Below, in pieces: positions 29,103-38,671 of a stretch of 64,000 bases of DNA (position 1 is the first letter of the stretch; each line of letters begins with the position of its first letter). The stretch lies in NCBI GenBank assembly GCA_950054255.1, contig CATLOR010000003.1, forward strand, positions 1 through 64,000, in the 5' to 3' direction. Both the position numbers and the translations under genes were made by a program. The notes below the pieces were generated by a model, which was not told where the DNA came from, ran no database searches, and saw only the letters and a program-made list of their open reading frames with translations. This stretch comes from an uncultured Rickettsiales bacterium (GTDB lineage Bacteria; Pseudomonadota; Alphaproteobacteria; Micavibrionales; GCA-2720935).

Positions 29103-30215
29103 ATGAAAATAGGTGTTCCTAAAGAAATTAAAAATAATGAATTCCGTGTTGGCCTAGCACCATCAAGTGTTAAAGAGCTTACACATTCTGGCCATGCAGT
29201 TTATGTTGAAAAAGGTGCTGGCCTTGGTATTGGAGCAGAAGATGAAGACTATATCACTGCAGGAGCAACACTCCTAGACACAGCCGCCAGTATCTTTGAT
29301 ATCGCAGACATGATCGTCAAAGTCAAAGAACCACAACCCAATGAATGTAAAATGTTGAAAAAAGATCAGGTTCTTTTCACCTATTTACATCTTGCCCCCG
29401 ATCCACAACAAACAAAGCTTTTAGTTGAATCTGGTGCGATTGCCATTGCCTATGAAACCGTTACTGATATCTATGGAGGGCTCCCTCTTCTAGCTCCTAT
29501 GAGCGAAATTGCTGGACGTATGTCTGTCCAAGCAGGTGCACATTGCTTAGAAAAAGCTCAAGGGGGTCGTGGCGTTCTTCTAGGCGGTGTCCCTGGCGTA
29601 ACACCTGGTAAAGTTGTTATTATTGGAGGTGGCGTTTCTGGTATCAATGCAGCAGAAATGGCTGTTGGGCTTAGTGCCGACGTAACAATTTTAGAACGTA
29701 ATATTAAAAAGATGCGTGAAATTGATGCTCAGTTTAACGGACGTGTTAAAACACGCTATTCGAACGTCAGTAATATTGAAGAAGAATGTATCGCAGCTGA
29801 TCTTGTCATCGGGGCTGTTCTTGTTCCCGGCGCCGAAGCTCCAAAACTCATCACACGCGATATGCTAAAAAGAATGAAACGCGGGAGTGTTATTATAGAT
29901 ATCGCGATCGACCAAGGTGGGTGTATCGAAACAAGTCACCCAACAACACATGAAAACCCAACTTTCATCGAAGAGCATGTCGTCCATTATTGCGTTGCGA
30001 ATATGCCGGGTGCTGTTGCACGTACAAGCACACTCGCTTTGAATAATGCGACCCTTCCATTTGTTCTTAATTTAGCCAATAAGGGATGGAAAAAAGCTTT
30101 GAAAGAGGATGAACATCTCAAAGAAGGTTTGAATATTTGCCAAGGCCATGTTACTTACAAAGCCGTTGCAGACGCACAAGGATTAAAACATAAACCCGCT
30201 AACAAATTTTTATAA
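29103..30215 (+). CDS. ald: Alanine dehydrogenase
   Basis: Ald interconverts L-alanine and pyruvate plus ammonia with NAD. At 370 residues the length is standard. The N-terminal region MKIGVPKEIKNNEFRVGLAP, the catalytic histidine in FTYLHLAPD, and the NAD-binding glycines in VVIIGGGVSGINAAEMA (near 172-188) are all present, as is DQGGCIETSHPTTHENP. It sits between the CtlX-like hydrolase (20 bases) and the ddl gene (one base), so a shared transcript is likely. Supplying alanine to the ligase downstream is a reasonable inference, though a racemase would be needed for D-alanine. Confidence 0.96.
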   Translation: MKIGVPKEIKNNEFRVGLAPSSVKELTHSGHAVYVEKGAGLGIGAEDEDYITAGATLLDTAASIFDIADMIVKVKEPQPNECKMLKKDQVLFTYLHLAPDPQQTKLLVESGAIAIAYETVTDIYGGLPLLAPMSEIAGRMSVQAGAHCLEKAQGGRGVLLGGVPGVTPGKVVIIGGGVSGINAAEMAVGLSADVTILERNIKKMREIDAQFNGRVKTRYSNVSNIEEECIAADLVIGAVLVPGAEAPKLITRDMLKRMKRGSVIIDIAIDQGGCIETSHPTTHENPTFIEEHVVHYCVANMPGAVARTSTLALNNATLPFVLNLANKGWKKALKEDEHLKEGLNICQGHVTYKAVADAQGLKHKPANKFL

Positions 30216-30216
30216 A

Positions 30217-31431
30217 ATGACCATACAAAGAAAAGATATTGCTATAATTTTTGGAGGTCGTTCTGCTGAGCATGATGTCAGCGTGATCTCTGGCCTCCAA
30301 ACGCTAGAAGCTATTGATACAACCCATTATAATCCATTCCCTGTTTACATTGACCCTCTAGGGCAATGGTATATTGGTGATGCTTTATATGAACGTAGCA
30401 GCTACCCATTAAAAAACACGACCAAACATGTCGAAAAAGTCGATTTTTGCTTAAGTGAATCTACCTTACTTGGCAAAGGTGTTTTAAAAGCATCTAAAAA
30501 AAGTATCTTCGGCAAGCAGAAATCAGTGCCTTTTGATCTTGCCTTCCCTGTCTTGCATGGCACAAATGGTGAAGATGGTGCTTTTCAAGGTCTAATGGAA
30601 ATGGCTGGAATTCCTTATTCTGGTCTTCGCTTGGAAGCCTCAACACTCCTCATGGATAAGCTATTAGCAAAGCGTTTCTTTGATACATTAGGCATTCCCG
30701 TTTTACCAGCTCAACTCATCCAAAAACCAAAAGCAGCTGGGTTTATTGATGTTGAGGAACTTACCAAAGATCTCGTTTTAACGTATCCTGTATGCGCAAA
30801 ACCCAATAATTTAGGCAGCTCAATTGGTGTTCATAAATGTGATAATTTAGAAGAACTCCACACCGCCCTGCTCGCAATCTTTAAGCTCGATACAAATGTC
30901 TTAATAGAGCCTTTTATAGACTCTTTAGTTGAATATAATGTTGCTGTTAAAAATAGCTCTGAAGGCGAAGTGATTACATCTGCAATTGAGAAACCTTACA
31001 GCAAAGGTGCTGTTTTAGATTTTGCCTCTAAATATAAAAATAGTGATAACTCTGAAAATAATGGCGGCTCAAAACTTTCGGTGCGCTTATCACAAGGTAT
31101 GGTTGAGGCGACACGTGAGTTTTCCCCTAAGAGCCTAAGCAAAGATAATGAAGCCTTAATCCGTGAAGCTTCGTCTTTGGTGTACAGTCAATTAAATGGC
31201 TCTGGTGCTCCTCGTTTTGACTTTTACGGTAATGCTGAAACAGGTGAAGTTTGGCTCAATGAAGTTAATCCTATGCCTGGTTCATATGGTTATTTCCTAT
31301 GGGAAGCAGGTACACATAGCCTTGGTTTTACACAGCTTACAACTGATTTAATAGAAGAAGCTATCGCCCTCCACAGCGAAAAGAAATTATTAGCGACACA
31401 AGCCGCTCTAGCGGGTGGTTCTCTCTTATAA
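30217..31431 (+). CDS. ddl: D-alanine-D-alanine ligase-type ATP-grasp enzyme
   Basis: Ddl joins two D-alanines with ATP for peptidoglycan. The 404-residue protein keeps the family signatures: IIFGGRSAEHDVSVISG at the start, FPVLHGTNGEDGAFQG, the ATP-grasp strand CAKPNNLGSSIGV, and the metal site PRFDFYG with LNEVNPMPGS. It is longer than a typical Ddl of 300-370 residues, mainly through a loop around 275-315 (KYKNSDNSENNGGSKLSV). It could use other substrates. It ends overlapping the stop of the convergent MurF-type gene. Confidence 0.85.
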   Translation: MTIQRKDIAIIFGGRSAEHDVSVISGLQTLEAIDTTHYNPFPVYIDPLGQWYIGDALYERSSYPLKNTTKHVEKVDFCLSESTLLGKGVLKASKKSIFGKQKSVPFDLAFPVLHGTNGEDGAFQGLMEMAGIPYSGLRLEASTLLMDKLLAKRFFDTLGIPVLPAQLIQKPKAAGFIDVEELTKDLVLTYPVCAKPNNLGSSIGVHKCDNLEELHTALLAIFKLDTNVLIEPFIDSLVEYNVAVKNSSEGEVITSAIEKPYSKGAVLDFASKYKNSDNSENNGGSKLSVRLSQGMVEATREFSPKSLSKDNEALIREASSLVYSQLNGSGAPRFDFYGNAETGEVWLNEVNPMPGSYGYFLWEAGTHSLGFTQLTTDLIEEAIALHSEKKLLATQAALAGGSLL

Positions 31432-32976
31432 AATCAGCTTATTCTCGTACAGATCAGGCAAATCATTCTCATAGAGAATGACATCGTTGATCGTCACGTT
31501 CTCTTGAAGCCACGCACGTGCCAACGCAAAACTTTCATACACGTCATAAGACGCCCCTTTTTGTTCTAACGCCTTCACAAAAGTTGGAATGCGCTCTGAT
31601 TTTACAACCAAAATATGATCCGCTGTTTCAGCCGCCTTTAACCCAAGCTCATAATGCTTTTCATCATGAAGCGCACCAAGCTCCACCATGCCAGGAGTTA
31701 CAAGGATCTTTTTACCCTTACGCTCTTCTTTCAATAATGCCAAAACTTCTAATGCAGAAGAAAAACCTTCTGGATTAGCATTATAAGCATCATCAATAAT
31801 GATCGGCCCATGCGCATCTTTTTTAACCTCTAAACGGTGCGTAATTTGAGGCACTGTTTTAAAGGCTGCTTGAAGTGTTGATACAGGGACACCAAGCTTA
31901 ACACCCAGAGCAAACGCTTGCACAATATTGCTCACGTGATGTGTGCCAAATAAAGGAGTCTGGATAAGGGTCTTGTTCTCATCATAATCAATCTCCATCT
32001 CCAAACCATTCAATGTCACTTGAGAACTTACAACTTTGAAATCAGCCTCTTGGCCTTGTGTCGAAATTGTGATTAAGCCTTCATAATCTGAGGCATATTG
32101 ATCTATAAAATGTTGATCCACCTGATCTAAATTCACGATGAAAAAACCGCCTTTGTCGCACACAGCTTCAAACAGTTCAAATTTAGCCTGAGCAACCATT
32201 TCAACCGATTTAAAACGTTCATAATGCGCAAGACCAACAGCCGTCAATAAACCATGATTTGGTGGACAAAAATCACATAATCTTTTGATCGACCCAACGC
32301 CATAAGCCCCCATTTCTACAAGAAAAAAACGATGACTAGGCTCTAATTTTTCACGGATCACACGAGTAATCCCCATAACTGTGTTCACACTCCCAGGAGT
32401 TGCCAATGTTGGAACAGCCTGACCGAGGATATGAGCTAAAATATGCTTAACCGATGTCTTACCGTATGACCCCGTCATACCAATTATTTCTGGGGATAGC
32501 TCTTGTAATTTTGAAACAGCTTGCTTGTAGTAATAATTTTGAACATAACGTTCATAAGGACGTAACAGAAAATTACCAATCATTAGAAAGAAAGGCTGCG
32601 CTTGGATCAAAAACAAAACCCAAAACTGCGAATCCAAAATAGCGATTGAGCTTATGATCATAACGAAGGTAGCAACAGCTAAAATACGCTGAACCCTTTT
32701 TGTGAAAACCAATTTCTTTTTTGATGTTTTCAACGTCACAAAGTCACGTACTGCCCCAGCAAGTAAGATCGCTGGGAGAATACTTGGCAACACAAATAAA
32801 GCTATTAAGACAGAAAGAGAAACAATCTTATCAATTAATTTAAACCCTTTAAGAATAAAAGGCACAAAGCGAATATCATCATATTCTTCTTGTTGATAAA
32901 ACATACAATACAAACTCAGGCGCATGCTTGAGAATACAAAAAGGCTAATAAATAAGAGTACCGCTTCTAATCCCAT
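31426..32976 (-). CDS. Membrane-anchored MurF-type Mur ligase
   Basis: The C-terminal 350 residues are a Mur ligase: P-loop GMTGSYGKTS at 166-175, the magnesium-binding region FLVEMGAYGVGSIKRL, GTHHVSNIVQAFA, and the last-domain IIDDAYNANPEG that is typical of MurF. MurF adds D-Ala-D-Ala to the UDP-MurNAc tripeptide. The first 140 residues are unusual and form several hydrophobic segments (about 3-24, 48-77, 98-136), which canonical soluble MurF lacks. It may therefore be a specialised ligase rather than the essential MurF. It is 7 bases after an alpha/beta hydrolase and convergent with ddl. Confidence 0.82.
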   Translation of the reverse strand: MGLEAVLLFISLFVFSSMRLSLYCMFYQQEEYDDIRFVPFILKGFKLIDKIVSLSVLIALFVLPSILPAILLAGAVRDFVTLKTSKKKLVFTKRVQRILAVATFVMIISSIAILDSQFWVLFLIQAQPFFLMIGNFLLRPYERYVQNYYYKQAVSKLQELSPEIIGMTGSYGKTSVKHILAHILGQAVPTLATPGSVNTVMGITRVIREKLEPSHRFFLVEMGAYGVGSIKRLCDFCPPNHGLLTAVGLAHYERFKSVEMVAQAKFELFEAVCDKGGFFIVNLDQVDQHFIDQYASDYEGLITISTQGQEADFKVVSSQVTLNGLEMEIDYDENKTLIQTPLFGTHHVSNIVQAFALGVKLGVPVSTLQAAFKTVPQITHRLEVKKDAHGPIIIDDAYNANPEGFSSALEVLALLKEERKGKKILVTPGMVELGALHDEKHYELGLKAAETADHILVVKSERIPTFVKALEQKGASYDVYESFALARAWLQENVTINDVILYENDLPDLYENKLIL

Positions 32977-32983
32977 AAATGAC

Positions 32984-33700
32984 TTATCCTATTTTCTTTA
33001 AAAAACTATCTATATGATTTTGAACTTGGAAGCGCCCGGAGCTTAACAAGCTATAATGATCTTGACGTGGCAAACATACATACTCAGATGCTTTTATTAA
33101 TCTATGATAGGTCGCCCCCACTTCTGGCGGTGTCGCTGTGTCTTGTTCTCCATAGACTAAGAGTGTTGGTGCATTGACCTTTTCTGCCAATTTAGAAATA
33201 TCTTCAGAAACTGTTTTAACCAAAATATCCTTCATAACACCTTGTGCCTGTTTATAGTCTGCGCTCCCAAATCGATTTCTATAAATGTCACGAAACTGTG
33301 TTTTAAAAAGCGCATCACAAAGCCTTGCCATTTTTCCCAAAAGGCGCAAAGAAAATGCTTTCATTTTGAATAATAAAGAACGCTTTCGCTTCAACCCTGA
33401 GGCTGCAATCATTACAATAGCTTGAACCAAAGAACTATGTTCGACAGCTAAAACTGCGCTTATTTTTCCACCAAAAGAATGCCCTACAAAAATAGCTTGC
33501 TCGATCTTCTGTTCATGGCAATAATCTGCAACATAGTGCGCATAATCAGACACTGACCATGCCTCAGTCGGTGCAGGCGCCTTACCAAACCCCGGTAAAT
33601 CAAGTAAATGGCATGTATAATTGTTCTTAAATGCGTGTGAGAGATCTTTAAAAAAAGACGAATCTTGCCCCCAACCATGTAAAAAAATAATGTCTTTCAT
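32984..33700 (-). CDS. Alpha/beta hydrolase
   Basis: This 238-residue hydrolase has the oxyanion region FLHGWGQDSS, the nucleophile elbow FVGHSFGGK (Ser75), a likely acid in VYGEQDTATPP and the catalytic histidine in RQDHYSLL. There is no signal peptide, so it is cytoplasmic. The substrate is unknown. It lies 7 bases before the membrane-anchored Mur ligase, so the two are almost certainly co-transcribed, and it may act on the same intermediate. It is also called esterase or BioH-like in databases, but nothing here ties it to biotin. Confidence 0.85.
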   Translation of the reverse strand: MKDIIFLHGWGQDSSFFKDLSHAFKNNYTCHLLDLPGFGKAPAPTEAWSVSDYAHYVADYCHEQKIEQAIFVGHSFGGKISAVLAVEHSSLVQAIVMIAASGLKRKRSLLFKMKAFSLRLLGKMARLCDALFKTQFRDIYRNRFGSADYKQAQGVMKDILVKTVSEDISKLAEKVNAPTLLVYGEQDTATPPEVGATYHRLIKASEYVCLPRQDHYSLLSSGRFQVQNHIDSFLKKIG

Positions 33701-33752
33701 GTCTATGATTTTTAATAGAAAACACAGATGAAGTAAATGATCAAATTAAGTA

Positions 33753-35012
33753 TTACGGCTTTGGTGTCCCTGGTTTTTTTGCCTTTGTGATATTATGTCC
33801 ACCAATGCCTATCGCCTTATGAAGCTTTCCGACCATCCCTTTTAATTCTGATGCGTTAGCAACATGAGATATTTGATCTGTAAAGCGCTCCACAATTAAA
33901 TGGAGCTTTTCTTGGTCGTGAGAGTGAGTTGATAAGACACCTTCTAAGTTAACCATTAGAGCCTCAAGATCATAATGCTCTTGAGTTTTAAAGAGTTCTT
34001 GGTTCCAATTACAGCCATTAATCAAGGTCACAGCCTTTTCTAGCCCTTGTTCTAAGATCGTTTCTAGTTGATCTGGGAAATAGAGTGCATATTCTACAAA
34101 ATACGTCTTCAAAGAGTCCGCTGCCTTTTGAGAATATGGGTGCACAGACAATGTCATCATAGAAATAAGGTCATTCAGTTCCATTGGATGAACCTGATTA
34201 TGAACGATTTCTGTTTCTAAGATATGCATAAAACGTTCTAATTGATCCACGTCTGTCGTTAGTTTTAGATAGGCCGTTACATTCTTAGCAATGTCATTAA
34301 ATGCTGTACAAAGTGTTTTATTATCTTCAAATGCCTGACATATAAAATCAAAGTAAGATGATTTCATATGCCTTTCTTCATCATCATAACAAGCGAGTGC
34401 AAATAGATATGAAACCACAAAACTATTTTGAGCCTCCTTTATGCCCGCCTCTTTATCATCACAATATGCCCCTGATACAAAAGAACGCGCCAAAGAGTTA
34501 CACAGAAAAATATAACTTTTATCAACTTCATCAAATAAACTGAGAGGAAAGCTTTTTCTTCTCAACTGCAACTCTTCTAACGAATGTTTAATAGTTTCAT
34601 CATTTGCTTGTAAAAAATATGTATTCAGAGCTGTAATAGCAAACGATCGCACCTGTTGTGTTTTCGCACTTGATGCCAAACCAAAGAATGTGTCTGCTAA
34701 ATTATAAACACGATCCTCTTTTCGTTTTTCATCAATATTCATCATGAGTCTTGCAAAAGATACATCAGCGGCTGTACAAACTTCTTTTTTTTCAACTCTC
34801 TCAACAAAAATTTTCTTAAGCTCATAATATAAGATTTCAATTTGTGAAGGGTTTTCAGCATGCTTATCAATTTCTGCTAAAACAGACCGCCTAAACACGT
34901 CTGAATCTCTTCCATAGCCGACATATTTCGTGCTCTTTAGAATTCTATCTATCCATAATATATAAGACATTTTTTTATCCCTGTTTTCTGCTTTTATTTT
35001 TTTATTATCCAT
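33753..35012 (-). CDS. Unrecognised 419-residue helical protein
   Basis: I do not recognise this protein. It has no signal peptide or membrane segment and is mostly helical, resembling an alpha-solenoid in its regular spacing of Leu/Phe-rich helices (RSFAITALNTYFLQ; SYLFALACYDDEER). The end is Gly/Pro/Lys-rich (GIGGHNITKAKKPGTPKP). An alternative start is the internal ATG at residue 15. It sits on one strand between the TlpA-like gene (36 bases) and the hydrolase-Mur ligase pair (52 bases), so it may belong to a longer operon. Confidence 0.65.
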   Translation of the reverse strand: MDNKKIKAENRDKKMSYILWIDRILKSTKYVGYGRDSDVFRRSVLAEIDKHAENPSQIEILYYELKKIFVERVEKKEVCTAADVSFARLMMNIDEKRKEDRVYNLADTFFGLASSAKTQQVRSFAITALNTYFLQANDETIKHSLEELQLRRKSFPLSLFDEVDKSYIFLCNSLARSFVSGAYCDDKEAGIKEAQNSFVVSYLFALACYDDEERHMKSSYFDFICQAFEDNKTLCTAFNDIAKNVTAYLKLTTDVDQLERFMHILETEIVHNQVHPMELNDLISMMTLSVHPYSQKAADSLKTYFVEYALYFPDQLETILEQGLEKAVTLINGCNWNQELFKTQEHYDLEALMVNLEGVLSTHSHDQEKLHLIVERFTDQISHVANASELKGMVGKLHKAIGIGGHNITKAKKPGTPKP

Positions 35013-35048
35013 AGATCATAGCATTAAAAAACGGGCTGATCACGTTAA

Positions 35049-35594
35049 TTATTTCACGGATAAAACTTGAGAACGAATAGCTTGATCAGACCAATCAACG
35101 TCACCTCTATACCAATGGACTTGCTCTTGCTCTGGTGAAACTACTATTGTTTCAGGTAAACGAAAAACATCAAAAACACCTTTTGTAACGCCACCATTGG
35201 TATCAGCTAAAATAATAAAATTATCAGGCAAGGTTTCTTTAATCCGTTCCTGTAAAAAACGCTCAATCACATCTGTTGAGAAATCCGTAGAAATGGCTAT
35301 GACTTGTATCTGGGGATATTCTTTTGCAAACTTAATGAGTGATGGTAGCTCAACAATACAAGGAGGACACCAAGTCGCCCAGAAATGAATAAGCGCTACC
35401 TCCCCTTTTAAAGAGTCACTCTCAAAACTTGCACCACCCAATGTGTCTAAAGAAAAAGATGGAATCTGTTTATCTGCTTGCTCTATCGCCTCTTGTTGTA
35501 AACTAATTTGAACAGGCTTCATATAATCAAAGCCGTAAGAGAGCAAAAGACAAAAAACGCACAAAGCAGCAATAATCAAACCATTCTTTTTCAT
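35049..35594 (-). CDS. TlpA/ResA-like membrane-tethered thioredoxin
   Basis: This periplasmic thiol-disulphide protein has 181 residues. An N-terminal membrane anchor (about residues 5-22) is followed by a redoxin domain with the active site WCPPC (Cys76, Cys79) in HFWATWCPPCIVELPS. In cytochrome c System II, ResA/CcsX-type proteins keep the apocytochrome haem-binding cysteines reduced. Its start overlaps the ccsA stop by four bases (ATGA), which fits that role better than general oxidative folding. The rest of the domain (IILADTNGGVTKGVFDVFRLPETI) is complete. Confidence 0.9.
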   Translation of the reverse strand: MKKNGLIIAALCVFCLLLSYGFDYMKPVQISLQQEAIEQADKQIPSFSLDTLGGASFESDSLKGEVALIHFWATWCPPCIVELPSLIKFAKEYPQIQVIAISTDFSTDVIERFLQERIKETLPDNFIILADTNGGVTKGVFDVFRLPETIVVSPEQEQVHWYRGDVDWSDQAIRSQVLSVK

Positions 35595-37414
35595 GCTATC
35601 TCCTTATATCTATAAGTCAGTAAAAAGAACCCTATTTGTACAATACAAAAAGCCGTAAGCCCTAAGCTAAGTCCTGAAATAAAACCGTAAGAATGCAACC
35701 CGATGTTCAATAAGTTAACACCAAACCATGATAAAGCGACGACAAGTGTTAAAGCCGAAAAACCCAACATAATCCAATAGCGACTTAATAACGAAGACAC
35801 ATGCCCGTGTAAAACCCATAAAATCCACAAAATGATAAGCAGTGCGCCATTTTCTTTTGGATCCCACCCCCAAAAACGTCCCCAAGATTGATCTGCCCAA
35901 ACACCACCCAAAATTGTACCAATTAATGTGAAAAGCAATGCTAAAAGCCCCATGAAATAGGTATGTTTAAAAAGTGTCTTTCTTTTTTCTTTCACGGCAC
36001 TCTTACTAAAGGCAGGAAGGAAGAGCCACCCATGTGCCAAACATGCACATATCAAACATAGACCATAGCCAATAGTGATCATGATAACATGTGTTGCCAA
36101 CCAAAAATTCGTATTCAAAACAGCCACAAGAACACGTAATGAATCTTTATCTGATAAAAAGAAGTCAGAAATAAGTAGTAAGAAAAAACTGATGAATACG
36201 GTGGCAAATATATAAAATCTACTTTTAAATTTAAACATAAAAAAAACAGAAGAAATTATTGAAATAAAAGAAACAAATAGGATGGACTCATATAATGTTG
36301 AAACAGGAGGTCTTTCCAAAATAAGACACCTAAGGATCAGCCCTGTTGCATGTAACACCCCACCAAAACACACCAAGCCATATATTATTTTGGACATATA
36401 TTCTTTTGGATAAAATTTCTCAATAAGCGCTATGACTAAAACAGTTAAATAAATCAAAAAAGCCCAATAAAAAGGTGTCACAAGATTATAAAATTGTTCA
36501 GATTTAACTTGGACTTGATATGATTTAACATGGTCTAAGCGCTGTTGCTGTGTTTTGATATCCGATAGAACCTCTGAAAATAATAAATGATCTTCATTTT
36601 GATATGCATGGACGGCCGATTGCCAGCGCCTCAATAAGCTTTTATCTGCTTCTTCTGAGAGTAAAAACGCCCATGGTGACATCCATTTACCAGAAGGTAA
36701 GGCAAGGACTTTAAATATTTTATGTTGTCGCCCACCCATCGTTAGCATATCCATTTGATAGCTTGTCAGAGCAATACGAGACTCTTCTTCTGTATAAAGA
36801 GAAACATCGCTTCCTTTTTCAGCCATAATCTCTTTTAAATTTTTAGAATAGCGCTCCTTTTGATCATAAAAGTCAAAGAAACTAATATCTTCCGCCTGCG
36901 CGACCATAGGAATTGGAATAAATAATGACAAGCTTTGCAGTAATTCACTATACGCTGTTTTCTTCTCAAACAACATCTCGATGGCTTGCTGTTCTTTACT
37001 CCGTTCTTCGCCTTCTTGCACAAAAAGTGCTTTCCAATCCTGTTTATTTTGAGAGAAAAAATGATCGATTTCGATCAACGAAAAGTCATTTTGTTGTTTA
37101 TTTTTTTTGCTTCTTAATTGATCTCTAAGCCATGTATTTTCAACATAAAAAATAGGTTTCTCTGCTGCCTTTTCAGGATCAAAAATACTTTCTTGAAACC
37201 ATAAAACAGCATCATTTATTGATGTATTTCTTTCTTCTTTAAACCATTTATAATAATTAATCGCTACTGTCTCGATAGGCTTTACACGTCCCTCATGCAT
37301 AATCATCAAAGAAGCCAGATCAGCATTTGCTGAACCTATGTCCGCTTTTGCATCAGAAATGGAAAAGAAGTATAAGAAGCTTATAAGAAGCGTTAAACAG
37401 ACAGATATTCTCAT
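35591..37414 (-). CDS. ccsA: Cytochrome c biogenesis protein CcsA/ResC with N-terminal extension
   Basis: CcsA carries haem to the apocytochrome at the outer face of the membrane. I start at the ATG at 37414, with GGAGG 7 bases before it, giving 607 residues. The signature WGRFWGWDPKENGAL and the surrounding histidines in membrane segments identify the haem-handling domain in the last 300 residues. An N-terminal signal/anchor and a soluble region of about 300 residues (DLASLMIMHEGRVKPIETVA; LPSGKWMSPWAFLL) resemble the long CcsA proteins of bacteria with System II. It overlaps both neighbours by four bases. Confidence 0.88.
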   Translation of the reverse strand: MRISVCLTLLISFLYFFSISDAKADIGSANADLASLMIMHEGRVKPIETVAINYYKWFKEERNTSINDAVLWFQESIFDPEKAAEKPIFYVENTWLRDQLRSKKNKQQNDFSLIEIDHFFSQNKQDWKALFVQEGEERSKEQQAIEMLFEKKTAYSELLQSLSLFIPIPMVAQAEDISFFDFYDQKERYSKNLKEIMAEKGSDVSLYTEEESRIALTSYQMDMLTMGGRQHKIFKVLALPSGKWMSPWAFLLSEEADKSLLRRWQSAVHAYQNEDHLLFSEVLSDIKTQQQRLDHVKSYQVQVKSEQFYNLVTPFYWAFLIYLTVLVIALIEKFYPKEYMSKIIYGLVCFGGVLHATGLILRCLILERPPVSTLYESILFVSFISIISSVFFMFKFKSRFYIFATVFISFFLLLISDFFLSDKDSLRVLVAVLNTNFWLATHVIMITIGYGLCLICACLAHGWLFLPAFSKSAVKEKRKTLFKHTYFMGLLALLFTLIGTILGGVWADQSWGRFWGWDPKENGALLIILWILWVLHGHVSSLLSRYWIMLGFSALTLVVALSWFGVNLLNIGLHSYGFISGLSLGLTAFCIVQIGFFLLTYRYKEIA

Positions 37415-38523
37415 AAATCGGCCTCCACTCTCATATAATGGCGCCTCATAATTAAATGAATGATCAGCCCAAACGCACAAATCACTAAAGAAATATAAGG
37501 AAAAATTCGTCCTTTATTTTCAACAACAGATAAAATAGTCGCTGTCCCCGTGGATGTTTCATCAAAAGATGCTTGATATAAAGTATAACCTTTGTAACGA
37601 ACGGGTTCATTCATTGTAATTTCAGCCGACCAAGCAAGTGACTGATCGGTTATCTTTATGCTTGAGCTATATTCTCGCGCTTGCTCCGTTCCTTCATATT
37701 TAGAAATCGTAAATTTTTCCAACCCAACAGAGAATGGAATAAAACGTATCTCACGTCCGAATGTAAAGAAATATTGGATATCGTTATACTCAAAAAAAAC
37801 AGGTTTTGTGTAGCCTTCGAATAAAGTCGTTTGTGCAAGAAGCGCGCCTTCTTGATCTTTTATAATAAAAGACAATCCCGCTATATTTTCTTCATTCTCA
37901 AGACTTAACGTATCAGGCTCAATCGCCATAAAATTTGCAGGGCCAATCGTTGTTTCTTGAGTGTCAGTTGCTTGTATAATTCTGCAATTTTCACAATATT
38001 TTGTAATTTCTATAGAAAAAGGAAATACCTCGTCCTCGATAATCTCTCCTAGCCCTAAATCGCTATGAGCGAATTTCTCAATCACTTCATTATCTCTACC
38101 AATGACCAATTCACGATTGTGATAATCACTCACAAAACTAGCCTCCTGCCCCTCTTGTAAGTAAATAAAGCCTTCTTTCTGTGTTATCGCCGTAAGTCCA
38201 CCGCCAAATAATAAAAGTAAGATACTTAAGTGGATTAAAATAATGCCGCTATTTTCTTTGCTCCAATTACTCTTAAATAAAAGCTTACACAACAAAGAAA
38301 CCGTTAAGAACAAGCATAAACTATACCCCCCAGGAAATGGGATCCAACCCTCAAAAAAAACGAAACTAGAAAAATATGTTTCAGTCGCATGATATAACCC
38401 CATATATTTTTGAGCGATCGTCCCTCTTACCAATAAAACTATTAGCAGAAACAGCACAAAAAATGCATATCTGGGTGAAGCAAGTTTTTCACCTATCATA
38501 ATCAAATTCTTTATTGTTATCAT
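37411..38523 (-). CDS. Cytochrome c biogenesis protein ResB/CcsB-like
   Basis: This is the membrane partner of CcsA in System II cytochrome c maturation. The 370-residue protein has three N-terminal hydrophobic segments (about 18-36, 65-82, 92-108), a large periplasmic part (about 115-335) and a last membrane helix (about 344-362), the ResB layout. The motif TTIGPANFMAI-like segment and YKGYTLYQASFDE near the end are characteristic. Its stop overlaps the ccsA start. Assignment rests on topology, motif and neighbour together. Confidence 0.82.
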   Translation of the reverse strand: MITIKNLIMIGEKLASPRYAFFVLFLLIVLLVRGTIAQKYMGLYHATETYFSSFVFFEGWIPFPGGYSLCLFLTVSLLCKLLFKSNWSKENSGIILIHLSILLLLFGGGLTAITQKEGFIYLQEGQEASFVSDYHNRELVIGRDNEVIEKFAHSDLGLGEIIEDEVFPFSIEITKYCENCRIIQATDTQETTIGPANFMAIEPDTLSLENEENIAGLSFIIKDQEGALLAQTTLFEGYTKPVFFEYNDIQYFFTFGREIRFIPFSVGLEKFTISKYEGTEQAREYSSSIKITDQSLAWSAEITMNEPVRYKGYTLYQASFDETSTGTATILSVVENKGRIFPYISLVICAFGLIIHLIMRRHYMRVEADL

Positions 38524-38671
38524 GTCGCTTTTTTATCACAGGATGTCATAAATTGTAAGCGCAATAAGTTTAAAAAGAAGAGAAAATCTCTTATTAAAAA
38601 ATTAAACTTATTATTATATTTTTATATCTTGTAGAATAGATTGTGTTTTACCATACTTTTTGTGATGCCAT

